Shown one piece after another: positions 47,490 to 58,322 of a stretch of DNA of 64,000 nt. A program made the position numbers and the translations under genes. The stretch covers positions 4,400,587 through 4,464,586 of the forward strand of contig NC_071333.1 in the NCBI RefSeq assembly GCF_010183535.1. The letters are read 5' to 3'. This DNA is from Caenorhabditis remanei. Lineage: Eukaryota; Nematoda; Chromadorea; Rhabditida; Rhabditidae. The first letter of the stretch is position 1, and each line of letters opens with the position of its first letter. The notes under the pieces are model-generated. The model saw only the letters and a list, made by a program, of their open reading frames with translations, was not told the origin of the DNA and did not search any database.

Positions 47490-48255
47490 TTTGTTTCATA
47501 TAGCAAGGGTTCCCTTCATCGGCTGCCAATTTTCCTTTCTCTCCTCTCGACGCCGAGATTTGTCATTTTTCTTCTATACGAAACCGTCTTGCTATTTGCG
47601 ATACCTATCCAAATGACCTTCAAAAAAATAGAAAAGGCAAAGATGGAGACGCAGACTTTTCGTGGGAATATTGCACAGCGAGAAGCCATGAGTGTCTGTC
47701 CCCTGTTCCTGTTTTTTCCTCTTTCTTCTCTCTTCCCAACTAAAAGTGTGCGGCGCTTGCAAAAAACCGCGTGCCCTCGTTGCATTTTGTTGCCTCGCCT
47801 CTTTGAGACCTCTCATCTTGTTAATGTCAGGTCAACTCTTATTAATTATGACGTTTTTGATTCAAAAAATTACAAATCAAAAGGTAAGATGATTTTTTTG
47901 CTAAAAACCATATGTGTCAATGAAAGAGGTCCGGGTAACTACCGTCTAAATTGAAAATTTTTATATTTTCGAATTTTATTGAATTTTTTTACCTCGAAAA
48001 AGTTCCGACTATTATTCAGAATCCGACAATATTGAAAAAAAAACATTATTAATAATGTTCACAATTGTGATGAAAAATAGAAAAAATGTCTTTAAAATTG
48101 TTTAAAATTAATTTTCGGAAGCCCGGCCTTCTCGGGGTTTGGCCAACTGGTCCGGTCCGTACAAGGATGCTAAAATGCTAAAATGCACGCCCTCAAAAAT
48201 CAATTGTTAAATAATTACAAGATTTTGTGAGCGTAATAATCATTACATCAATATT
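47490..48255. other. spacer before the collagen relic; no supported gene
   Basis: Long overlapping frames on both strands around 47516-47954 show no domain. A GC-rich patch at about 48119-48165 recalls the GGGCC-type MITE ends but has no partner. Confidence 0.4.
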
Positions 48256-49740
48256 CAGGAGATTCCGGAATCCCAGGACAGCCAGGACTCAACGAATCAA
48301 AGGGAGTACCAGGGACTATAGACAACCAGAAAGCGCTGGAAAGAAATAATTTACCAAAGATATGGATAATCAGGACAATCAGGACTTCCAGGAACGAAAC
48401 GAAAGAATTTATGGTCTGACGTACAGGAAAGGCAGGACCACCAGAATTCAAGAAAGATCGTGGTCTTGGCGGAATCGGTGGAATCCCAGAAACTCGAGAA
48501 CCAAATGGAGAACCAGGAAAAGGCACACCAAAGGTAGCTCTGGACTACCAGGTCCATCAGAGATGAGCACAACAAAAAAACACTCAAGAGATGCGCCGAT
48601 TTTTCAGGATTATCAGGTCAAGGATATCCAGGAGAGAAGGCAGGCATTGGACTTCTAGTACTTCCAGGACGGAAAGGATCTCCAGGATTCCGACGAAAAG
48701 ATGGACTCCCAGGTACTTCTGGACAAAAGAGAGAAGATGGACTTCCAGGACTCATGGAAGTTACCGGATTGGAGCAAAGATTCTGTTTATCCAAGAAGTG
48801 TCAGAATCATCAGGATAACCAAAAATGACGAGAATCACCAAAATTAAAGGAGTACCAGCATTCAAGGGGAAGTTAGATTTCAAAAGTCAAGCTCGGCTTG
48901 GAGGATCCCAGGATTCCCAAAACAAGACGGACCTTTTTTTTTTCGCAGGATTAAAGGTAACACACTTCGTTTCATAAGGATTTTAGTTCAAAAATTCATT
49001 TATTTCAGGGAGAATATGGATTCCCAGGACAACAAGAAAACACAATTCCAGGGCCTGTTGGAGGACCTGGTTCTTCAAGGAGAAAACGAATTCTTACTAG
49101 GAACTACAAGATTTAAAAGTGAACTCAAAGGAGTCGGTTTGGCAAGACAACCAGGATTCTCGGGATTTCCAGTAATAGACGGACACCAAAATTAGCAGAA
49201 CTACTGAACAAACCACGTCAAGACGGGAGAGAAAAGACTTCCAAGTCTTCTCGGAGCTCCAGGACTCTGTGGAGAGAACAAAATGCCAAGACTCAATAAA
49301 CCACCAGGCCTTCCAGGGCAGCTTGAAAACGACGAATACCCAGGATACAACCAAGAGAATCAAGAGTGCCAGTAGCCGCCAGACCACCCTGCAAAAATGG
49401 GTTCGTTCTTGTCAAGCAGTCTCAAACCACTGTCCCAAGATTTCTAGTGGGTCAGACCAAGCTGTGGGATGGATATTCCTTGTTGTACATTGATGGAAAC
49501 GAGAAACCCCATAATCAAGACCTCGGTAAGTTCACTTTCCGTTATCTGCTGTAAATATTTTTTTACTTTCGAATTCCAGAACACGCTGGATTGTGCCTCC
49601 AATGATTCACAACCATGTCATTCTTGTTCTGCGACCTCAATAAAGTGTGCAACTACGTCTGAAGAAGTGGAAAATCGAAGTGGCTCCCTACCTCTGCTTC
49701 TATCCCAATGATGCCTGTCGACGTGAACACTGAAAATTCT
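48256..49740 (+). pseudogene. type IV collagen gene relic (collagen repeats plus NC1 domain pieces)
   Basis: Multiple frames carry Gly-x-Pro runs from about 48256 (GDSGIPGQPGL) onward, with recurring CCAGGA codon pairs over 900 bp, all broken by stops and shifts. At 49396-49525 one frame gives [20 protein letters not shown] and then [20 protein letters not shown], a close match to the start of the NC1 network-forming domain of alpha(IV) collagens. After an intron (donor about 49525, CAG acceptor about 49580) NC1 continues in pieces (FTTMSFLFCDLNKVCNY), with further stops and a shift. The retained intron shows it arose by DNA duplication, not by retroposition. The functional parent would be a basement-membrane collagen such as emb-9 or let-2. 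No intact N-terminus or full NC1 remains. Confidence 0.88.
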
Positions 49741-50498
49741 GAAAGTATGTTTTGCCCCAAATAATTCATCTCTCATCTCCTAAAAACATCCATTTGAAAA
49801 AGCGCGCATTTAGAAAAAATGTGCGGCACACGGTTTTAGCAAATCGTTGAAAATTGTTGCCTTGTCTTTTTAGAACTTCTGATGCGTATTCGTTCATACC
49901 GGGAAATGAGTTGAGTAGAGGAGTGCCTTAATATTAGTTTACCATGTTTTTCGAACGATATGGCAGGTTAAGCCAATCATCGTCAAACATGTAAGGTAAT
50001 ACCTATTACAATTTTCAGCTGCGCGTAATTCAACTGTTGGTGGAGCTAATTAAAAACTATCAACAGCAAAAATAAGCTCCATTCAAGATCTTCATTTTTG
50101 TAGTTGACCTCTTTTTGGAAACCCCGCCCACTTTTGAGATAAGCAATTTGAAAGATAACCACCTCACTCTCTCACTCTTGCAGCTGCGATTTAAGCAAAC
50201 TTTTTTTCAAAAGCGCCTATCTCAAAGTTGTCGAAGATATAAAAAAAGTTAAAACTACAAAAATTAGTTCAATTCAAGAACTTCATTTTCGTAGTTGTTA
50301 TTTTTCAATAGATCCACCTATTTCAGAGATATGCGCCTTTAAGGTTAATGATTTCAAAAACCTTCTCAATTTTTATTAAAACTTATACAACTCATCCATG
50401 CAAACCGGAACCTAAATCAAACGAAACATCCTGCATTCCATATACTGATTCAGTCTACCATTAGTTTAGTGATTTTTTGATATTCCATTACTCTTGAT
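49741..50498. other. no gene; two related AT-rich units
   Basis: A unit containing TTCAAGA(T/A)CTTCATTTT(T/C)GTAGTT occurs at about 50083 and 50271 with similar surroundings. The last eight bases (50491-50498, CTCTTGAT) are a target duplicate of the next element. Confidence 0.5.
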
Positions 50499-51252
50499 CA
50501 GTGTGCTCCACCGGGATTTTAAAACTAGTGAAAACCGGTGAAAATATTCACCGGTTTTCACCGAAATTCGCCGGTGTTTCACCGAGGAAAACCCGGAGAA
50601 AACCGGTGATCACCGGGTTTTCGCCGGAGTTTTTTTGAAATTGGTAACACACAACCAGACATTTCAAAACTGGACATTTCGTAACCGGACATTTCGAAGC
50701 CGGACATTTCGTAACCGGACATTTCGAAACCGGACGTTTTGCAACAGAAAACTGCGAAACCGGACGTTTCGCAACCGGTCACTTTGCAACCAGACATTTC
50801 GCAACTGGACGTTTCACAACCGAATGACACTTCGAAACAAAATAATGCCGGTTGCGAAACATCCGGTTTCAAAATGTCCGGTTGCGAAACGTCCGGTTTC
50901 GAAGTGTCCGGTTGCAAAACGTCCGGTTTCAAAGTTTCCGGTTTCGAAATGTCCTGTTTCAAAACGTCCGACTGCAAAATGGCCGGTTGCTGTCATGTTC
51001 GTTCACGTTGAACTGTTTGCATCATTAAAAAAACCGGGGATTCCCCGGTGAAAAATGAAAACCGGGGAAAACCGGTTTTTCAATATTGAACACCTTCGTG
51101 AACTCCGGGAACTTCGTGAACTCCGGTTTTCGCCAAACTTAACTCCGGTTTCTTTTTTATAAAACCGGGAAAAATTTCACCGGTGATTATAACAGTTTTC
51201 ACCGGTGAAAAAAACCGGGTTTCGTCGGTTTCTTCACCGGTGGAGCACACTG
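50499..51252. mobile_element. hAT-type MITE with an internal inverted minisatellite (754 bp)
   Basis: Ends CAGTGTGCTCCACCGG and its inverse CCGGTGGAGCACACTG. Perfect 8-bp duplicates CTCTTGAT lie at 50491-50498 and 51253-51260. Subterminal CACCGGTTTTCACCG repeats flank a central array of about 15-bp units (CGGACATTTCGAAAC) running forward at about 50652-50850 and inverted at about 50851-50995. It has no transposase. The ORFs over the array are repetitive artefacts. Confidence 0.92.
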
Positions 51253-51260
51253 CTCTTGAT

Positions 51261-51794
51261 CACTCAATAACTGTTGCTATGTGGTCCGGCGTACTACGAT
51301 TTTTGTTTCGAGTTTCACATGTTGACAAACCGCTACGCAACCGCATCGCACGGCTTCTGGGAAGATCGGCATCAATATGTTCAACACATCTCCCCGCAGT
51401 CTTCCTTCCCGACATCGATTTTCTCTTTTCTATTGGATTTTTTGTCTTCATAAGTTAGCACCCCCTTCATACTTTTATATGTAACTCTGTTGAATCGTGT
51501 CCGTTTCGCATAAACGTTTTTTTGAAAGAAAGCCAAAGTATTCAGCAATAAGAAAATATGTTTTTTTTAAATTTCTGTCACTGATTTTTTCGATAATCGA
51601 TTTTTCCTGATCTTGATTTGAAAATTCGAAAAAAATCTTTTTATTTTTCTCTTGGAGATATTGAGTTTTTGGTTTAAAAATGTCGGAAAACACTCAAATA
51701 AACAAAACATTATGTTGAATTGGCTTCTCAACTCCTGAGTATCGTGATAGAGCTCCAGAAGTCAAAAGTAAAGCCCTCGGGGAAATAATCATAA
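51261..51794. other. no supported gene
   Basis: AT-rich sequence with no recognised feature. Contains an arginine-rich antisense frame that shows no domain. Confidence 0.45.
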
Positions 51795-52400
51795 CTCATC
51801 AAAAAATGCTCCAAACTGAGAATCAGAAATAAAATGTGTTTCTCTCCATCAGAATGACAAGAAAATTCACTATGATTATTCCGGAGAAAGACTTTCTTTA
51901 TGGGTCATGAACCCAGTTTGTCTTCAATGAGTAATTTCCAATATATCAAATTCATTTATTCATTTTCGACTCTTTTGTATTTCATCTCGACTCTTTTTGA
52001 AAAACCAGTCATTTTTCAAAATTCTGAATAATACTGCAGGATCCGCCTTTTTTGTTGTGAAATCTTTTTTTTCGGATCTCTGATCACTTATTTCTTAACA
52101 CCATTAATCATAGAGGATATGAGTCATAATTTTGGCAGAAATGAAATTTCAGCCGAAACAATTTCCTCTCAGCTACTATTCTGCGGCATTCTTTTCGTTT
52201 TGGAATGAATGTTCATTCATCTAATTTTTCGCGACTAATATAACTAGTTTTTTCGTGTTATTTGAACCATCATATTTTTGTTGTTTACCGAAATCCTGAT
52301 TGTTTACTAACATGAGTCATAATTTTCTGTTTCGAAACCAACCTTTTGATTTTTCAGTGGCATTGTTTTCTTCCAGTTTTTCACATTTCGAAATTTTATC
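51795..52400 (+). repeat. about 590-bp segment, copy 2 of 42075-42660
   Basis: Direct-orientation homologue 9.7 kb from copy 1. It lies upstream of the formin as copy 1 lies upstream of the NAD kinase. Divergence is moderate, with several indels. Confidence 0.8.
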
Positions 52401-52478
52401 TTCATCTTCTTTCTTTTTAAGAATACGAATTTAGGTGCTCGACAGTACTGATTTTCAGTTAGTAGCCTCTTCAGTCAG

Positions 52479-52657
52479 TATTATGAATTCATTTTTATCT
52501 GTGCATGGGAAGACCGCGCCGCACTCGCGCGGCGGCCACGCCCACTCCCATTTTAACGCTGCGTTCCATTTTTGAACACTGCCGCAAGAAATGGGCGTGG
52601 CCGCCGCGCGAGTGCGGCGCGGTCTTCCCATGCACAGATAAAAATGAATTCATAATA
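52479..52657. mobile_element. 179-bp hairpin MITE with 66-bp perfect inverted arms
   Basis: The first 66 bp, starting TATTATGAATTC and ending GGCCACGCCCA, recur without a mismatch in inverse at the right end. The loop is about 47 bp. TA lies at both edges. The perfect arms point to very recent insertion or gene conversion. The arms are strikingly GC-rich (CGCGCCGCACTCGCGCGGCG). Confidence 0.88.
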
Positions 52658-52988
52658 GGCCCCTGTCTTTTAGAGTTGCCATTGTATGAATTTAAATAGT
52701 ATTTGTTTTTTTGATAGAATGAACATCAGGTGACTGTGTTTCTCTCTAGTCTTCTTCTTCCTTTTCTTGAATAGTTTATTGCCTTCTATTTTATAGTGCT
52801 GTACAGTGCCGCCCATAATCTTATTCCACATGTATGGAAGAGCCCATTGCTTCTTCTTCTCTATCAAAGAAGTCTTATTTTTTAAACTATATTTTTTGTG
52901 TCGACTTTCCCGGCCCGAGTACAGTATCTCTCTCTCTTTTCCTTTTGCTTTATGACTAAACTTGTTTCACGCAATTTTTAGCTTGAAA

Positions 52989-55900
52989 ATGTCAAGCGAC
53001 GATTACGAATCAATAGATTCTCCACGTGTAACATCGCTTTCTGACCTGGCACGTCTTCCGCCTCAACAACAGCAAAGTCACTATTCCAAGGATAACAATG
53101 CAGACGTTACCCCAACTGCGTCATCTTCTAATTCAGCTTCTAAAAATGTGGTGTTACAGCCTCTTCAACCAGTATTCTTGTACCAAAATTCTGAGAGTTC
53201 TGATTTAGAGAAGCCACGAGTGCAGTTACGCGAAAAGAAAAACACTGCACGAGCTCAAGATGCTACTGTATCTCACTTTATGGGAGATGAAGCTCCTGGC
53301 CAAAAATTCAAAAGAAGAACTGCTGAAAGACATTCAATGTTAGCGGGCGCAGTTGATTTTGCCAGTAGGAGAAGTCCATTTCATTTGAATGGAACTGGCT
53401 CTGGAAGATGGACAGACCTGTTTTCTTCCAGCAAAAGAAAAACACGTGAAAAGCTGAATGTTCGTGAAGACGATTCCCGTTTGAATGAAAATCCATTCAA
53501 ATAAAATGATTATTTATCTCTGAAAGTTTTATATTTCAGAATGGACCATCCTCATCAAATAATGCGTCTAATGAAGATTACGGTACATATGGTGGAACAG
53601 GGAGTATCCGGGAAATGTCAATTGCTTTTAACTCATCAGGTAATCAAATTTTCGGTAGTTGTGGAAAAAAACAAATATTTTTTGAAACGTCACTTAATTT
53701 TTATTTTCGGAACAAACTTTATGATTTATAATTATTGCATATTCAACATCTAGATAGTCGAACCATTTTTATCTGTTTTCACCAGGCTTGTTCGGTGAAA
53801 TCTTTTCGGAGAATCAGAGAATGGAAATTTTCTCCGGAAAAAAGTCGAAGAATCGGATATCCGACGTCTTCTCCGTCTTTTTTTTTGGAGAATGCTAAAA
53901 TTTTCCCGAAAATGTGTCTAAAACAGGTTTTTGTTGGGGTTTTCAGAATTCACCTTTTCAAAACAAGTATATCAGTCATTAAAAGCATTTACCAGTAAAA
54001 ATACAACAGAAACAGAAATGGAGTGTCGAAATTTCCTAAAATTCTCCGGTATTCTTCGAAATTTTCCGCCTTTTTTTTGGAGAATCGGAGAATTTCGGAG
54101 AATTTCTCCGAAAAAAAAGGTTGAGAATTATCCGTCGGAAAATCGGAAAATTCGAATAACCGATTCTCCAACTCTGAAAAAGCATGGTATTTACTCTTTA
54201 GCAATGAAATTTTTACGATATCTTTTTTCTTTCGAATAACTTCAAATCTGTCTGCGAAATAGGTAGCATTACAATACCTGTTGAACATACTGAACCTGTT
54301 GAATCTAATGAGAAAACTGTTGAAAAAGGTTAATTCAAAAAATATATATCACTTTTTTTAGTAAATTTTAATCAGTTCCAGGAGAATCATACTTCCAATC
54401 ATGCACTGAGGAACAGCTTCGCGAGGAATTTCGACATATTATGGTGGGTTTACGAACGGATTTACGTTTCTTTGAAATTCATTCTGAGTCCTCTCCTAGT
54501 CTATAGTTGGACAGTTTCCCAATAAAAGACATATCATAATTTCAGCTAGAAAAGAATATTCCTGCTTCGAAAGTCAATGAAATTGTATCTTCAACACCAA
54601 CAGAACAAATAAAAACAATGATCGCAAATGCACGAAAAACGGATGATGCAGCTGCTCAGCAACAGCCTCCAGAATGGAATCTTCGCGTTTTGGAAAATAT
54701 TATCAAAACTCAAAATATATTGGATTGTAAGCAAGACATTGTCACGGTTTCAATTCAGTTAAAATGTCAATCTGTATCTTTTTTGTATCAGGTGAGTAGT
54801 ACGGTATTTGGAGTTTATTGTTAAAATTTTAAATGTTTTTTTTTTCAGTTTGCCGATAACATACAAAGTGAATCAGGAAAAACAGGAGCTGATTTGATTT
54901 GCCGTTTATATGATTTGGTTCTCAAAAGACTTCGATCTGCAGAAATTGGGTCGAAACTTGAGTTGGATTTAATCGATTTCCTTCAAGAAGTTGTTAGATG
55001 TATCCGAACTATCGTCAATACACATGTTGGTTTTTCACTTCATTTTTCTTCAATCTACGCTTAATATTTCAGCGAGGACTGGAGTTAGTTTTTCGTCAGG
55101 ATTCGCCCGTATGCTCGCTTCTAATTCAAACGATGTGCATTTTGAATAGAAGGGAATTCAGTGACAACGAACCTAATGAAATTAAAATGTTACGCGAAAA
55201 TATTGTAATGATCTGTGGAAGTTTGATGCTTGTTTCTCATGAAACATTGGAATCAAGAGCAATCGAGATGACTGGGTATGTCACTCGGAATTTACAACAC
55301 TCATATACCGTGAATTTTCAGACAACAGAAGATGTTTATGGAACTAACAACTATAGCGAAATCCGAATCTAAACGAGAAGGTGAATCAATTTCTAGATTC
55401 CGTCCTCTTGTATCTTGCATTCAATTTTTCGAATCACGAAATACGAAACTCACAATGAGAGTGCTTTTGATGCTTAATATGCTTATCAATGGTGTTGATA
55501 GAAATACAACTGATGAACAAATGTGGACAGAAGAAACCATGTGGCAAGCAAGAATGAGATTACGAAGTGAAGCAGCTAAGGATGGATTATCGAAATACAT
55601 TGAGGTATTGTCATTCTCAGTCCGAACTATAAATATTTTGTTACAGAAGTTCACCTCCTCTGAAATTGTTGATTCACAAGTACGGGAAGTTGCCAAAAAT
55701 ATGTTAGCCGAGCACAATGTTGATATAGAAACTCTATTCGGGAAATTGGATGGCGTGAAAAGAGAATATGATTCACTGGACGGATGCTTTGAATTGTTAG
55801 CTGCTAATTCAGAAGCAACGGGAACCGAGACTATACTTCTCTCTATTTTGCAACTTCTGACTTTGACAAATGAAGATATGTCAACCAAGAGAGCTTATAT

Positions 55901-58322
55901 GAAGCTAATAGAGATGTCTATATCAGAAATAATTTTTCACCGAACGCCCATAGATCCCGATTCTCAAGAGAGACTTTTATTCAAAATTCCAGTGTCAGAG
56001 ATTATTGGTCAGCGGCTAGATCGAAATTGATGACGTAGAATATTGACTAATTTCAGAACGAATGCAAGATGGAGAAATGGCGCAAAAGTTGCGACAAGCT
56101 ACGTCTGCAAAACAAGAAGCTGTGGCGATGCAAGGGGAATACTGGAAGAAGTTAACAGAGTTTCGAAAAGAAACGGAATGTTTGCGAAAACATGTGCGTT
56201 TTGTAATTTGAATTGTTATCTCACTGACAAAAAATAATTTAAAATAGTTTACAGATATTGGACCCAAAAGTACCTTTACCTCCATCTACCAAAATGACAT
56301 TATCTGCTCCATCCTCATCTTCTGGTTCTTCCTCGCTACCTCCTATCACTGGAGGACCTCCACCGCCTAGTTTATCTCCTATTACTGGGGGCCCTCCGCC
56401 ACCACCACCTCTTGGAGAATTTCCTCCAGTCCGAGGAGGACCACCGCCACCACCCGGATCAGGTCCTCCTCCTCCGCCGCCTCCGCCTCCACCTGGAGAA
56501 TTTAAATTAGGACTTCCACGACTCCCGCAGCCAGGAATGTTTGCAACATTGGCTTCTGTTCTTCCTGATTACCTTCAACCCAAAAAAGTTCCAAAAGTGG
56601 ATTGTCCAATGCGGAATTTTCCGTGGGGAGCTCATACAATCAACCCGAGAGACATTTCAAGAGAATCCTTTTGGGTTGGTATAAATGAAGATCAATTAAA
56701 GACTGATAGGATGTTCGAGCGTTTACGAACTAAATTTGGGACAAAACCAGCAATTGGATCTAAAGTACTCGGAGGAAAACTGGAAAATAAGAAAAAAGTT
56801 AAAACTGCACAAGTGATTCAAAATGATACACTGCTACAAAAATTAGGTAAGTTTTACATATCCGAAATTTAATCCTTATATGGAACATTCTAGGAATTCT
56901 ACAAGGATCAATGAAAATAACACATTCGGAATTGAAATCAGCACTGCTCGAAGTCAACGAAAAAGTTTTGACTGTCGGTTTCCTGGAACGGCTCCGAGCA
57001 GGCATGCCATCTGAGAAAGAGTTAATTGATAAGTTGCGAGTTGTAGACAAAGCTCAATTTGAAGAGATGCCGGAAGGCGAACAGTTTTTAACACGTCTTC
57101 TCCAAATCCAAGGATTACCACTCCGCCTCGACTTGATTCTATTCAAAATGCGTTTCAATGAAACGTTGAACGAGTTGAAATCAGCAATGTCATCAGTAAT
57201 GGAAGCTTGTGAAGAATTGAGGACTTCCGAAGGATTCCGAACATTCTTGAAGCTCGTTTTGGCGACAGGAAACTTTATGGGCAGTGCTACGGAAAACTAT
57301 TCGAGTGCTTATGCGTTTGATATGCGAATGTTAACAAAGTTGAATGGTACAAAAGATGTTGACAACCGGCATACTCTCCTACAACATTTGATTGAAGAAA
57401 TAAAAAGAATTGATCCGGAACAATCACGGTAAAGCTTAAAAATTCTGAAAATGAATTATTGTCTTTTTGCAGATTCGCTTTCACTGATTTCCACTATTGC
57501 ATTGAATCATCACGAGTGAATGCTGACGAAGTCCGAAAAACAGTTCAAATGATTGAAACCAATATAAAGAAGCTGGGAAGCTGTTTGAAAGTATATAAAC
57601 AACAAGGAGAACATGATAAATTTGAAGAAATGATGCGCACGTTCTTGGAGAAAGCTATCAAAGAGTTTGTGACTGTCTCGACAATGTCCGGAAAAATGAA
57701 GAGCGACTGGGAATCATTGGTTAAGTACTTTGCATTTAATGCGACGGAATATCCTATGGAAGAGTTCTTCGCTGATATTCGCACTTTCTCTGTACAATAT
57801 TCAACTGCATGGAAAGAGTTGGATGCAGAAGCAGAGGCAGCTAATGCAGAAGAAAAACGAAAAGAAGCTGCGGTTGAAACGCAGAAAAAGAAACAAAAGC
57901 AGAGAATTCCGCGTACCCCAACTGCGATGATTCGGGTTTCGACTGCTGCAGATAAAGTTGGAGTTCTTGACGAATTGGAAAGAGCCACCGGAAACGAAGC
58001 ATTCCTTCAAACCCTCATGTCCGCTACAAGTTCTCGAAATCCTTATTCTGGTATGCCAAGTCGTACACGGGGAGGTGGAAGGACACCAATTGGTCATAAT
58101 GAATTAAAAATTCGAGTCAGGCGAAAAGGACAACCAGCCGTTCCTATTTCGGTTAGTTCTTTCTTGAAGATTCCAATGAGCGTTTACAAAAAGTTTAATT
58201 TCCAGAGTATTCATGGTTCATTTCAAATATCATCGACACATAAAGAGAATGATTCAATAGGATCTTCTTTAAAACCCTCTGGACCAGTTTCCACTTCTTC
58301 CACAATATCAGTCAATTCCTAA
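52989..58322 (+). CDS. cyk-1: Diaphanous-related formin, CYK-1-like (1342 aa)
   Basis: There are 14 exons: 52989-53459, 53540-53639, 54263-54328, 54382-54443, 54546-54791, 54849-55025, 55073-55275, 55322-55604, 55647-56007, 56057-56193, 56255-56846, 56894-57428, 57473-58151 and 58206-58322. Phases sum to 1343 codons. Formins nucleate and elongate unbranched actin; CYK-1 is the Diaphanous-type formin needed for cytokinesis in C. elegans. Order seen: Ser-rich N-terminus; GTPase-binding/inhibitory region about 210-640 (EEQLREEFRHIM, LEKNIPASKVNEI); coiled coil about 650-702; FH1 with polyproline about 730-785; FH2 about 811-1200 (FPWGAHTINPRDISRESFWV, CEELRTSEGFRTFLKLVLA); DAD-like GVLDELERATGNEAF near 1238. 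Activation by Rho binding relieving DID-DAD contact is the family mechanism. The end of exon 1 (donor GTTCGT) is the least certain junction. A TTTTTAG acceptor lies eight bases before the ATG. The symbol rests on subfamily and length. Confidence 0.88.
53760..54200. repeat. TTCTCCGAAA-rich repeat in formin intron 2
   Basis: Dense, bidirectional copies of TTCTCCGAAA/TTTCGGAGAA and GGAGAATCGG inflate this intron to 623 bp. No clean terminal repeats. Resembles the interior of a MITE. Confidence 0.55.

Noticed and set aside
50579..51051. Repetitive ORFs on both strands (NRTFRNRTF-like and FETGRFATG-like peptides)
   Set aside because: They follow from the 15-bp minisatellite, whose length is a multiple of three and which keeps frames open. 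No start context or domain.
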